In this document: positions 1 through 7,786 of the stretch, piece after piece
Layout: every line of letters starts with the position of its first letter
Position numbering within the stretch: position 1 is the stretch's first letter
DNA from: Oscillospiraceae bacterium
GTDB lineage: Bacteria > Bacillota > Clostridia > Oscillospirales > QAMX01
Reading direction: 5' to 3'
Length of the DNA: 34,060 bases
Assembly (NCBI GenBank): GCA_015067705.1
Contig: SVLW01000020.1
Coordinates: 1-34,060 of the forward strand
Program-made: the position numbers and the translations under genes
Notes under the pieces: generated by a model
Database searches by the model: none
Told to the model about the DNA's origin: nothing
Seen by the model: only the letters and a program-made list of their open reading frames with translations

Positions 1-312
1 CAAAGGGGGAGCCAAGTGAGGACGGGAATGCGCAGACTTTCGGATTCTGCAAACGCCAAGCTTGGCTCCCCCTTCGGGGGAGCTGGCGCCGCAGGCGACT
101 GAGAGGGCCCGCGCAGAGCGATTCCGCACGACGCACCGGTGGACACCCGGGGACGGGTGTCCCTACAGACATCCCATTTCCTTGTGCAGACCTTCGGAGT
201 GGGACGTCGAGGACGCCGTCCCCTACAATATTCTCTCCGCAACCTTTCTTCCCAAATCCGTCGGGCATCGCCCGACACCGCAACTGTCCACTCTCCACTC
301 TCCACTGTCCAC
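1..312. repeat. Repeat island 1 (left end cut by window)
   Basis: This is the right part of a composite intergenic repeat. A CTCCCCC/GGGGGAG stem at about 61-85 is followed by a border ending GACTGAGAGGG. Next come a GGACACCCG/CGGGTGTCC hairpin (about 143-162) and a GGGACGTC/GACGCCGTCCCC module (about 202-224). At about 258-275 is the GTCGGGC-ATC-GCCCGAC hairpin. A 7-nt array (units CTGTCCA and CTCTCCA, reverse complements of GTGGACA-type units) runs to 312, directly against the U-tract of the next terminator. I see no gene in 1-350. Confidence 0.8.
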
Positions 313-313
313 T

Positions 314-346
314 AAAAAAAAGAACCGCCGGAGCGGTTCTTTTTTT
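314..346 (-). terminator. Intrinsic terminator of the NhaC-type gene
   Basis: On the minus strand AGAACCGC-TCCG-GCGGTTCT is followed by eight T. It starts a few bases after the TAA at 351-353. A-runs on both sides make it potentially bidirectional. The U-tract abuts the 7-nt array of repeat island 1. Confidence 0.85.
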
Positions 347-350
347 ACTC

Positions 351-1964
351 TTATGCGCTCTTTTTTGCAAACAGCATCTTCAGCACGTACATGGTGCCCA
401 GCATCAGGACGATGGCGATGGGCAGGGCGATCCAGGCGTTCTGGATGAGGCCGGCCACGATGTAGGAAACGAAGGAGACCAGCGCCACGGTGATGGCGTA
501 GGGCATCTGGGTGGAGACGTGGTTGATGTGGTCACAACGGGCACCGGCGGAGGACATGATGGTGGTATCGGAGATGGGGCTGCAGTGGTCGCCGCAGACG
601 GCGCCGGCCAGGCAGGCGGAGATACCGATATAGAAGAGCTCGTTGGATGCCGGGAAGAGATTGACCACAATGGGGATCAGGATACCAAAGGTGCCCCAGG
701 AGGTACCAGTGGAGAAGGCCAGGAAGCAGGCCACCAGGAAGATGACCGCCGGCAGGAACATGACGAGGCCCTCTGCCGCGCCTTCCATAAGACCGGCCAC
801 GAACACGTCCGCGCCGAGAAGGCCGGTGGTGTTCTTCAGGGCGGTGGCGAAGGTCAGGATCAGGATAGCGGGCACCATGGCGATAAAGCCCTTGGGGATG
901 CATTCCATGGCATCCTTGAAGGTGATGACCCGGCGGATGATCAGGTAAACAATGGTGATGACCAGGGCGATGAGGCTGCCCCAGGGCAGACCCACGGTGG
1001 CATCGGTGTCGCCGAATGCGGTGATGAAGTCGGCACCAGAGAAGAAGCCGCCCACATAGATGAGAGCCACGACGCAGATGGCGATCAGAAGCACCACGGG
1101 GATGATCAGGTCATAGACGCGGCCGCGCTCGTTGGCCTCAAGGCCCTCGGCGGCTTCACGCTCTGCACCGGAGGTGAAGAGGTCGCCCTTTTCCATGGCG
1201 TTCTTCTCGTGGCGGGCCATGGGGCCGTAATCGAACTTCATGAGGGCCAGAGCCACCACGAACACCAGCGTCAGGAGGCTGTAGAAGTTATAGGGGATGG
1301 CGCGGATGAAGAGCGTCAGGCCGGAATAGCCGGTGCCTTCGGAGAACTGGGCAACCGCGGCGGCCCAGGAGGAAATCGGCGCGATCATGCAGATAGGAGC
1401 GGCGGTAGCGTCAATGATATAGGCCAGCTTTGCACGGGAGATCTTGTGACTGTCCGTGACGGGCTGCATGACACCGCCCACGGTGAGGCAGTTAAAGTAG
1501 TCGTCGATGAAGATCAGCACGCCCAGCACGAAGGTGGCCAGCATGGCACCGGCGCGGGACTTGATGTTCTTCTTGGCCCAGGCGGCAAAGGCGGCGGAGG
1601 CGCCGGTCTTGTTGATCAGTGCCACCAGGATGCCCAGCATCACCAGGAAGATGAAGATGCCGGCAGAATCGGACACGGCGGCGATAAGGCCGTCCTGCAC
1701 CATGACGTCAATGGTGCCGGCGAAGGAGAACTTTGTGGCCAGCATACTGCCGCAAAGGACGCCGATAAAGAGAGAGGAATACGCTTCCTTCGTGATGAGT
1801 GCCAGCACAATGGCCACCACCGGGGGAACCAGGGACCAGAACGTGCCATAGAGGCTGCTGGCGTCCTCGCCCTCTGCCGCGGCAAGCGCGGAGAAGGAGA
1901 AGCAGGCCATGCAGACCACGATCATCACGAGGGTGACGAAGAGACGCTTACTGGATCTTTTCAT
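351..1964 (-). CDS. NhaC-superfamily transporter, probable lysine permease (LysW-like)
   Basis: A polytopic membrane protein of 537 residues. Residues 8-30 form a hydrophobic segment ending in an ALAAA signal-like site, followed by many membrane segments. Motifs typical of the NhaC family are the FIDDYFNCLTVG segment and CGDHCSPISDTT near the C-terminus. The start is ATG at 1964, preceded by GGAGGG five bases upstream. A TTG at 1976 is in frame but overlaps that ribosome binding site. NhaC proteins exchange Na+ and H+, but members under lysine riboswitches were proposed in comparative genomics to import lysine, and the leader here carries that aptamer. Lysine is therefore the likelier substrate (inference). 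A repeat island separates the riboswitch from the gene. The gene is monocistronic. Confidence 0.88.
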   Translation of the reverse strand: MKRSSKRLFVTLVMIVVCMACFSFSALAAAEGEDASSLYGTFWSLVPPVVAIVLALITKEAYSSLFIGVLCGSMLATKFSFAGTIDVMVQDGLIAAVSDSAGIFIFLVMLGILVALINKTGASAAFAAWAKKNIKSRAGAMLATFVLGVLIFIDDYFNCLTVGGVMQPVTDSHKISRAKLAYIIDATAAPICMIAPISSWAAAVAQFSEGTGYSGLTLFIRAIPYNFYSLLTLVFVVALALMKFDYGPMARHEKNAMEKGDLFTSGAEREAAEGLEANERGRVYDLIIPVVLLIAICVVALIYVGGFFSGADFITAFGDTDATVGLPWGSLIALVITIVYLIIRRVITFKDAMECIPKGFIAMVPAILILTFATALKNTTGLLGADVFVAGLMEGAAEGLVMFLPAVIFLVACFLAFSTGTSWGTFGILIPIVVNLFPASNELFYIGISACLAGAVCGDHCSPISDTTIMSSAGARCDHINHVSTQMPYAITVALVSFVSYIVAGLIQNAWIALPIAIVLMLGTMYVLKMLFAKKSA

Positions 1965-1984
1965 AAAACCCTCCAAAAGTATTG

Positions 1985-2255
1985 CGGCCGCGGGGTGGGA
2001 GGAAGCCTAATAAATCCCCTGCCTCCCTCTGATGAGGTAGCGGAGCGGCGGCGCGGGAGTGAATGACATGCCAGTGGCATGTCAGAGCCGCGCCGTGACC
2101 GAGCCTCAGCGAGAGGTGGCACGGCATAAGCCGTGACGGAAGGAGAGATACAGGGCAGTATGTCATAAGAAGAACCGTATGCAGACCTCCGGGCTTTCTC
2201 TCCCTCAGTCAGCTTCGCTGACAGCTCCCTCATCAGAGGGAGCCAAGGACGGTTC
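1985..2255. repeat. Repeat island 2 (CTCCCTC type) inside a riboswitch leader
   Basis: This is a variant island of the CTCCCT-type family. It holds CTCCCTCTGATGAGG at about 2024-2038, GTGGCACGGCATAAGCCGTGAC at about 2115-2136, GAGAGATAC and CTCTCCCTCAGTC borders, a CAGCTTCGCTG hairpin near 2210, and CTCCCTCATCAGAGGGAG near 2226-2243. It also contains a perfect 21-nt palindrome at 2064-2084. It lies between the riboswitch terminator and the transporter start, so it is part of the transcribed leader. I see no convincing gene in it. Confidence 0.7.
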
Positions 2256-2261
2256 CCCATC

Positions 2262-2287
2262 AAAAAAGCCGCCTTCCGTGGGGCTTT
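2262..2287 (-). terminator. Riboswitch expression-platform terminator
   Basis: On the minus strand AAAGCCCC-ACGGAA-GGCGGCTTT forms an eight-base-pair stem with one bulge, followed by six T. It lies about 44 bases downstream of the lysine aptamer and about 300 bases upstream of the transporter start. With lysine bound, transcription should stop here, as in known L-box systems. Confidence 0.75.
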
Positions 2288-2330
2288 CCACAGAATGCGG
2301 CAAACGTGCAAAAAGATGCGTTCGTCGATC

Positions 2331-2495
2331 CGGGCAGCGCTCCACTTCTTCCGTGACAGTCCGCGGGATCTTCTCCCGTGTCCCGGCAATCGAGCGCGCA
2401 GGCACGCATCATCGACGCCTCGGCGATGGCCCCTTTCCCGCTGTCCATGCCTGTTTCCCGACAGCCCTACTCCTGACACACCGCACCTCTAACCG
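2331..2495 (-). promoter_or_regulatory. Lysine riboswitch aptamer (L-box)
   Basis: Read on the minus strand, the conserved blocks of the lysine aptamer occur in order: TTAGAGGTGCGG, then CAGGAGTA, then GGGAAAGGGGCCATCGCCGAGGC, quoted here as GGGAAAGG and ATCGCCGAGGC, then GACTGTCACGGAAG and GTGGAGCGCT. P1 can form between CGGTTAG and CTGCCCG with one mismatch and a G-T pair. The length, 165 nt, fits the family. It binds lysine and controls the NhaC-type gene downstream through the terminator at 2262-2287. The match was recognised by eye against the B. subtilis lysC leader; a covariance-model search was not run. Confidence 0.88.
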
Positions 2496-2519
2496 TGACC
2501 GTATTAAGATGTTGGTATT

Positions 2520-2547
2520 ATTATACATGATATGAGAGATTTGTCAA
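2520..2547 (-). promoter_or_regulatory. Promoter of the lysine-riboswitch transcript
   Basis: On the minus strand TTGACA (2542-2547) and TATAAT (2520-2525) are perfect consensus hexamers with a 16-nt spacer. Transcription would begin near 2513, about 18 nt before the aptamer. A perfect 8-bp inverted repeat, AAATCCAG/CTGGATTT (2563-2586), sits just upstream of the -35 box and could be an operator or an old terminator stem. Confidence 0.8.
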
Positions 2548-2612
2548 GATGAACAAAGTGTGAAATCCAGAGAAAATGCTGGATTTTGCCGGAAAATGCG
2601 GGGGAAAGCGCA

Positions 2613-3262
2613 ATTCATGATTCATAATTCAGAATTCATCATTGCGGTGTCGGCAGAGCCGACGGATTTAGGAAACTGCTGCGGGGTGCATATGGTAGGG
2701 GACGGCGTCCCCGACGTCCCACTCCGAAGGTCTGCACCAGGAAATGGGATGTCTGTGGGTGCGTCGCGCGGAAACGTACTGCCGGGTCCTCTCAGTGTGC
2801 GGGTCAGAACGATTGACCGGGACGTGCGGTGATGCAAAATCACACGGTGGGCCCTCTCAGTCTCGCCTGCGGCGAGCCAGCTCCCCCGGAGGGGGAGCCA
2901 AGTGGGGTGGGGGATGAGCATACCCCACGTTTTAGCAAACGCTTTTCTTGGCTCCCCCTCTGGGGGAGCTGGCGCCGCAGGCGACTGAGAGGGCTCCCCG
3001 GCGCGTCACACAGAATCGCACGTCACAGGCGGGCAATGCCCACCCCTACGAAAACCACCGAACCAAGATCGATGTCGCAGGTATGGGACGTCGAGGACGC
3101 CGTCCCATACAAGCGTCACCCCACCAGCGTGCGCAAAATCGCACGCGGGGCGATGTGGGCATCGCCCCCTACGGAAAAGGAAGGACGTCCCGCGGATTCC
3201 AAACCCCGTCGGCCTGCGGCCGACACCTTCATTCCTCATTCCTCATTTCTCATTCCTCATTC
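2613..3262. repeat. Repeat island 3
   Basis: Mirror-symmetric island. The left edge is a 7-nt array (ATTCATG, ATTCATA, ATTCAGA, ATTCATC), then GTCGGC-AGA-GCCGAC and GGATTT. Inside are a TAGGGGACGGCGTCC module, CCCTCTCAGTC, the CTCCCCC/GGGGGAG stem twice in opposite orientation (about 2880-2900 and 2950-2975), GGGCGGGCA/TGCCCACCC and GGGACGTC modules. The right edge is GTCGGCC-TGC-GGCCGAC followed by ATTCCTC-type 7-nt units up to the next terminator. Apparent reading frames here are repeat translations, not genes. The stretch 2548-2612 holds only the inverted repeat upstream of the riboswitch promoter. Confidence 0.85.
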
Positions 3263-3288
3263 AAAAAAGCCCCCGAAGGGGCTTTTTT
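3263..3288 (-). terminator. Intrinsic terminator of the beta-mannosidase-like gene
   Basis: AAAAAAGCCCC-TTCG-GGGGCTTTTTT on the minus strand, with A- and T-runs on both sides, lies 15 bases after the stop codon. Its outer edge touches the 7-nt array of repeat island 3. Confidence 0.88.
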
Positions 3289-3302
3289 ATATCGGGGCTT
3301 TT

Positions 3303-5510
3303 TTACATATTCAGCACTTTCTTCTGGCTCTTCTGCACTTTTGCGCGGCAGGGGTAGCGGTACTCGGCGCTCCAGTCGGGGTGGCCGACGACTTCCAGGC
3401 GGATCTCGAAGAGGCCGTCGAAGTCCTCGGGGAGGGGGAAGAGGATGCTGCCCGAGACGCTGTTCGTCTGCTCGGGGAGGGCAGCGTAGCGCAGGGTACC
3501 CCACTGGATCTCCTCGCCGTCGAGCTTGTAGCTCACGCGGATCTCGCCCGCGGGCATCTCCTCGATGGTATCATTATGCATCCAGATCTCCGCGCGGAAG
3601 GTCTCGCCGCCGCGCCAGAGCTGGCGGTCCAGGGCCAGACTGGCCATGCGGGGACGCAGCGCCGTCTGCATGGCGTAGTAGGCGGGTTTCCGCACCGCGG
3701 GCCAGGCCACGACGCTGTTATTGGCGGCGGCGGGCCAGGGCTCGTTAAAGCACCAGTTCATGGCAAAGCTGCACTGCGGCCACTGGCGGCGCATCTCCTC
3801 AAAGTCGGAGCGCAGGCACATGCTCTGGACGAACTGGCTCTTCTCGCAGAGGTCGTCAACGCTCTCGTAGCCGCCCAGGAAGTAATTCACCTCGTCCTCG
3901 CGGCCCCAGCTCCGCTCGCGCCAGACGCCGAAGGCATGGCGCTCCCGCCAGATCTCGCTCTCCGGGCCGAAGCTCTGGAATTCTTCCTCGCTCATGAAGG
4001 TGCGGATATAGTCTGCCGGGGCATAGGCGGGGCAGCCGAACTCGTTATAGCCCGTGAAGTGGGAATTACGGAGTAAGGTCAAGAGTTCCTCGCCGGTCTC
4101 CTCGTCATAGCTGTGGTAATGGCCGTGGGACATACCGGTGAGGGGGGAAGTGTAGAGAAAAGGCGTGTACTGATCCTCGTCGTAGCACACGGCGTTCAAA
4201 AGCCGCAGGGCGTGATGCTGTTCCGTCATGCCGGACCAGGAATTGAAGAGTTCGTTGCCGCCGCACCAGATGACGAGCGACGGATGCGTGCGCAGGCGGC
4301 GGACGATGGCCCGGGCCTCGTGCTCTAAAACCGCCAGATAATGGGGATCGTCGGGGTATTCATTACAGGCCAGGGGGAACTCCTGCCAGACCATGATGCC
4401 CTTTTCGTCACAGAGCTCGAAGAAGCTCTCTTTATTCACGAAGGCACCGCCCCAGATGCGGAGAATGATCACGTTGCACTCCGCCGCCTGGGTGAGAAGC
4501 TCGTCGTAATGTTCTCTTGTCATCTCGCCGGCAAAAATGTCCGTGCCCACCCAGTTACTGCCCCGGGCGAAGAGCTTCCGCCCGTTGATCTCCAGGGTGG
4601 CGGGGGCGTCGGAGCGGCTGCGGGGCATGCCGGAGGGGCGGCTCCACGCGCCGGCATTCATCACCATGCGGCTGCGGCGGAAGCCCAGGCGGCGGCATCT
4701 CGTCTCGGTGACGGCGCCGGTCTCGTCGATGGTCTCCGCGGTGATGGTATAAAGCGGCTGGTCGCCATAGCCCAGGGGATACCAGAGCTTCGGCTGCGCG
4801 ATCACCAGTTCTGCGGCAGCGGCCGTGCGGCAGGAGTCCACGGTGGTCTCTGCCACGACACCGTTTTCGTCGGACACGGCAAAGCGCACCTTGCCCGGCA
4901 TGGTCACGTCGGCCTGGGCGCGCACCGTCACGGAGCCCAGATCGTCCGAGAGCTGGTAGCGCACGTCAAATTCCTCGATGCCCCGTTCGTTTCCGATCTC
5001 CAGATACGCTTCGTCCCAGATGCCGGAGGGCACGAGACGGGGATGGAAGTCCCATCCGTAGCTGACCGCGGGCTTTGCGCTCAGGCGGGCCTGGTCCCGG
5101 GTGTCGGAGTCATCGGCCTTGGGCACCGGCCACAAGAGCACCGTCAGTTCGTGGGCCTCGCCCGCATACGCCGTCACGTCCAGGCGCACCGGCGCGAACA
5201 TGCCCTCGCCCCCGTGCACAAATTCGCCGTCCACACGGATCTCATAGCGATAGTCAATGCCCAGGAACACCAGAGTCGCCCGCTGGTCGTCACGGAGTGC
5301 GAAGTCCAGCGGTGCGCGGTAGCACCAGAACTTGTCCTCCATCCATTTGTAGTCGCGGAAATTCAGCCCCATGTAATAGGGCGCCCAGCCCTTTGCCCGG
5401 GCATAATCCAGCTGTACCGCGCCCGGCACCTGGGCCGGCATCCATTCCGCCACCGCCGCCGCCACGTCATCGCAGCAGCCGACCTGCCAGGAAAGCAAAT
5501 ATTTTTCCAT
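3303..5510 (-). CDS. GH2 beta-mannosidase-like glycoside hydrolase
   Basis: A protein of 735 residues without a signal peptide, so probably cytoplasmic. It has the GH2 order: an N-terminal jelly-roll sugar-binding domain (about 1-170), an immunoglobulin-like domain, a TIM barrel (about 310-600) and a C-terminal beta domain. Family signs are LWYPLGYG, GSNWVGTD, RIWGGAF, KGIMVWQEFPLACNEYP, WCGGNE (acid/base Glu at about 420) and YNEFG (nucleophile Glu at about 490). These resemble beta-mannosidases more than beta-galactosidases or glucuronidases. The usual reaction is removal of terminal beta-mannose from manno-oligosaccharides. The start is ATG 5510 after GGAGGA. It stands alone with its own promoter and terminator. 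The exact substrate is inferred. Confidence 0.85.
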   Translation of the reverse strand: MEKYLLSWQVGCCDDVAAAVAEWMPAQVPGAVQLDYARAKGWAPYYMGLNFRDYKWMEDKFWCYRAPLDFALRDDQRATLVFLGIDYRYEIRVDGEFVHGGEGMFAPVRLDVTAYAGEAHELTVLLWPVPKADDSDTRDQARLSAKPAVSYGWDFHPRLVPSGIWDEAYLEIGNERGIEEFDVRYQLSDDLGSVTVRAQADVTMPGKVRFAVSDENGVVAETTVDSCRTAAAAELVIAQPKLWYPLGYGDQPLYTITAETIDETGAVTETRCRRLGFRRSRMVMNAGAWSRPSGMPRSRSDAPATLEINGRKLFARGSNWVGTDIFAGEMTREHYDELLTQAAECNVIILRIWGGAFVNKESFFELCDEKGIMVWQEFPLACNEYPDDPHYLAVLEHEARAIVRRLRTHPSLVIWCGGNELFNSWSGMTEQHHALRLLNAVCYDEDQYTPFLYTSPLTGMSHGHYHSYDEETGEELLTLLRNSHFTGYNEFGCPAYAPADYIRTFMSEEEFQSFGPESEIWRERHAFGVWRERSWGREDEVNYFLGGYESVDDLCEKSQFVQSMCLRSDFEEMRRQWPQCSFAMNWCFNEPWPAAANNSVVAWPAVRKPAYYAMQTALRPRMASLALDRQLWRGGETFRAEIWMHNDTIEEMPAGEIRVSYKLDGEEIQWGTLRYAALPEQTNSVSGSILFPLPEDFDGLFEIRLEVVGHPDWSAEYRYPCRAKVQKSQKKVLNM

Positions 5511-5561
5511 AAAATCCTCCCGATTCCGCCGGCCTCTGCCGACGGGAGTTTTGTTAGTTTT

Positions 5562-5590
5562 ATCATACCGTATGCGGAGGAAGTTTGCAA
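5562..5590 (-). promoter_or_regulatory. Promoter of the beta-mannosidase-like gene
   Basis: On the minus strand TTGCAA (5585-5590), a 17-nt spacer and TATGAT (5562-5567). The leader of about 45 nt carries a GTCGGCAGAGGCCGGC hairpin resembling the island edge hairpin. The 7-nt array of repeat island 4 begins at 5591, directly against the -35 box. Confidence 0.7.
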
Positions 5591-6351
5591 GGGGAGAGTT
5601 GGCAGTTGACAGTGGAGAGTGGACAGTGGACAGTTGTGGTGTCGGCAGAGCCAACGGGGATTTGAAAGAGGGGGTTGTGGGATTCGTAGGGGACGATGCC
5701 CAGATCGTCCCGTGTGCGGGTTCGCACGATGGGATGGGGTGACGCTTGTAGGGGACGGCGTCCTCGACGTCCCACTCGAAAGGTCTGTACGACGTTCGGT
5801 GGATTTCGTAGGGGCGGGCATTGCCCGCCCGGGACGTGTGGTAATGCAGAAACGCACTGCGGGAGCCCTCTCAGTCTCGCTTCGCGAGCCAGCTCCCCCA
5901 AAGGGGGAGCCAAGCAGGGATGGGGATGAGTAAACAACCAGATTCTGCAAACGCCGACTCGGCTCCCTCTGACGAGGGAGCTGGCTCGCGAAGCGAGACT
6001 GAGGGAGAGAAAACCCGGAGGTCTGCCAAACGGTTCCTCTCACGACGCACGACCGTGTATCTCTCCCTCAGTCGCCTGACGGCGACAGCTCCCTCATCAG
6101 AGGGAGCCAAGTAAGGACAGGGATAAGCAAACAACCAGATTTTGCAAACGCTTTTCTTGGCTCCCCCTCTGGGGGAGCTGGCTCGCCGTAGGCGAGACTG
6201 AGAGGGCCCGCCGGTGCGTCGTGCGAACCCGCACACGGGACGATGTGGGCATCATCCCCTACGGGTCCCCGCGGATTCCAATCCGTCGGCTCCGCCGACA
6301 CCACAACTGTCCACTGTCCACTGTCAACTGTCCACTCTCAACTGCCTCCGC
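5591..6351. repeat. Repeat island 4 (nested, two element types)
   Basis: The left edge is a GTTGACA/GTGGAGA/GTGGACA array with GTCGGC-AGA-GCCAAC; the right edge is GTCGGC-TCC-GCCGAC followed by the inverted array to 6351. The outer CTCCCCC-type modules lie at about 5870-5915 and 6160-6215. Between them is a complete CTCCCTC-type mirror pair (about 5960-6110) with borders GACTGAGGGAGAG and CTCTCCCTCAGTC. TAGGGGACGATGCCC, TAGGGGACGGCGTCC and GGGGCGGGCATTGCCCGCCC hairpins lie between edge and core. No credible gene is present between 5511 and 6382. Confidence 0.85.
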
Positions 6352-6382
6352 GCCTGTCCACATTGGAAAAAGAGTGGAATTT

Positions 6383-6411
6383 ATGGCAAGTGCGATTTGG
6401 TATTCTATACT
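6383..6411 (+). promoter_or_regulatory. Possible promoter of the phage-type gene
   Basis: ATGGCA (6383-6388), a 17-nt spacer and TATACT (6406-6411). It lies just past the right edge of repeat island 4 and about 120 nt upstream of the start codon. The -35 box matches consensus in four of six positions, so this is tentative. The leader between contains a TTGGCCGGGCGGCCA inverted repeat near 6436. Confidence 0.4.
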
Positions 6412-6532
6412 CGCCGGGACGAAATCCCGAGCCATTGGCCGGGCGGCCATATCCCTGTGCGGGGCGCGGGCGCACCCAATAGGCAGGAAGATGCCGCCCG
6501 GGGGAATACGGAAGAGGAAAGGTGAGAAGCGC

Positions 6533-7297
6533 ATGGCAAAGATGACGTATGTAAAGGTGTTTGTGACGTTTCGGCAGGATGTGGCACGACTGAGCTTTGA
6601 GGAGATCGGGCGACTTTTCGTAGCAATGCTGCTTTACGCTGAAGAGGACGTGGAAATGGAACTTCCGGGTCTTGAGGGGATTCTGTGGCCGAATGTAAAG
6701 CGGCTGATTGATGAGGAGGAACGGAAATATCGAGAACTGTGCGAACGGAATAAGAAAAACCGTGCAATGGCCGAAGTCAGGAAAATGGAGAAGTCCGTAT
6801 CATTGACCACTCGTGACCAAGAACAAGAAAAAGAAAAAGAATATGAACAAGAACAGGAACATACTCCCCCTATCGTCCCCCGCGAAGCTGGCGCTTCGAC
6901 GGCGGACGCACGGGCAAGGGAGATCGAGGGGGATCACAAAATAGAGAGTTTATTCAAGACGCAGGAATTACGGGACGCGGTGCGGGACTGGATGATCTAT
7001 AAGCAGGAGAAGCGACAGCCCTATGAGCCCATGGGGCAGGAGATTCTGATCCGCCAATTGCGGGACGCCGCAGACCAGCACGGAGAGTACGCCGTGGCGG
7101 CAGAACTGAGAACCAGCATGGCGTCGAATTATCAGGGCATTGTCTTCTCCCGGATCGGACAGGATGCGGCGAAGCCGCGATATGGCACCCCCCTCCCCAG
7201 TTCCGCCGCCCCCTCCCCCGGCTGGGACACGCCGGACGAGGCGTATTGCCGGATGGTGCGGGAAGAGCTTGCGCGGATGGGAAGCAGGGAGAGTTGA
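6533..7297 (+). CDS. Phage-type replication protein (DUF6291/replisome-organiser-like)
   Basis: 254 residues, probably cytoplasmic. Residues 1-75 resemble the DUF6291 type of phage and mobile-element protein: an aromatic-rich beta strand, LSFEEIGRLFVAMLLYAEE, then a helix rich in E, K and R. Residues about 95-115 are a low-complexity EQEKEKEYEQEQE linker. The C-terminal part (about 140-215) has the WMIYKQEKRQPYEP and SNYQGIVF pattern seen at the ends of phage replisome organisers that help load helicase. The start ATG 6533 follows AGGAAAGGTGAG; an in-frame ATG at 6383 lacks good spacing. No other phage gene is nearby, so it is a remnant or a domesticated gene. Its TGA stop is formed by the first units of repeat island 5 and no separate terminator is visible. 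Confidence 0.65.
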   Translation: MAKMTYVKVFVTFRQDVARLSFEEIGRLFVAMLLYAEEDVEMELPGLEGILWPNVKRLIDEEERKYRELCERNKKNRAMAEVRKMEKSVSLTTRDQEQEKEKEYEQEQEHTPPIVPREAGASTADARAREIEGDHKIESLFKTQELRDAVRDWMIYKQEKRQPYEPMGQEILIRQLRDAADQHGEYAVAAELRTSMASNYQGIVFSRIGQDAAKPRYGTPLPSSAAPSPGWDTPDEAYCRMVREELARMGSRES

Positions 7298-7702
7298 GAG
7301 TGGACAGTGGATAGTGGACAGTGGACAGTTGTAGGGTCGGGCGGAAACGTACTGCGTGGACCCTCTCAGTCACGGCTGTCGCCGTGCCAGCTCCCCCAGA
7401 GGGGGAGCCGAGAAAAGCGTTTGCTTAAATCTGGTTGTTTACTCATCCCCCGTCCTTACTTGGCTCCCCCCTTGGGGGAGCTGGCGCCGAAGGCGACTGA
7501 GAGGGCCCTCGGCAGTGCGTGCAAACCCGCAGAAGCGGGACGCCCCCGACGCCGTCCCCTACAAGCGTCACCCCATCCCATCGTGCGAACCCGCACACGG
7601 GACGATGTAGGCATCGTCCCCTACGAATCCCACAACCCCCTCTTTCAAATCCGTCGGCTCTGCCGACACCACAACTTTCAATTCTCAATTCTCAATTTCA
7701 CA
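7289..7702. repeat. Repeat island 5
   Basis: The left edge is GTTGAGA/GTGGACA/GTGGATA units and includes the stop codon of the preceding gene. The edge hairpin on the left is degenerate. Two CTCCCCC/GGGGGAG modules (about 7390-7412 and 7460-7485) face each other. They are followed by a GGGACGCC module, GGGACGATG/CATCGTCCC (about 7598-7622) and GTCGGC-TCT-GCCGAC. The right edge uses a different unit type (ATTCTCA), so the two arrays of one island need not match. Nothing gene-like was found from 7298 to 7786. Confidence 0.82.
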
Positions 7703-7716
7703 TCCCCTTTCGGCGC

Positions 7717-7752
7717 AAAAAAAGACCCCCGAGCGAGTTGCTCGGGAGTCTC
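7717..7752 (-). terminator. Terminator of tuf
   Basis: On the minus strand GACTCCCGAGC-AACT-CGCTCGGGGGTC forms a long stem with small imperfections, followed by seven T. It lies about 35 bases after the tuf stop codon and closes the str operon region. Confidence 0.88.
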
Positions 7753-7786
7753 TTAAAACCTTGGGAATACCCTCGGCGAGTGTTAA

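Noticed and set aside
62-448. Open frames in islands giving peptides such as MAPPLGELAPQATER, repeated in almost every island
   Set aside because: They are translations of the CTCCCCC/GGGGGAG hairpin module in different frames and strands, without ribosome binding sites, so they are repeat artefacts and not genes.
1965-1976. TTG start of the NhaC-type gene four codons upstream
   Set aside because: It overlaps the GGAGGG ribosome binding site of the ATG at 1964.
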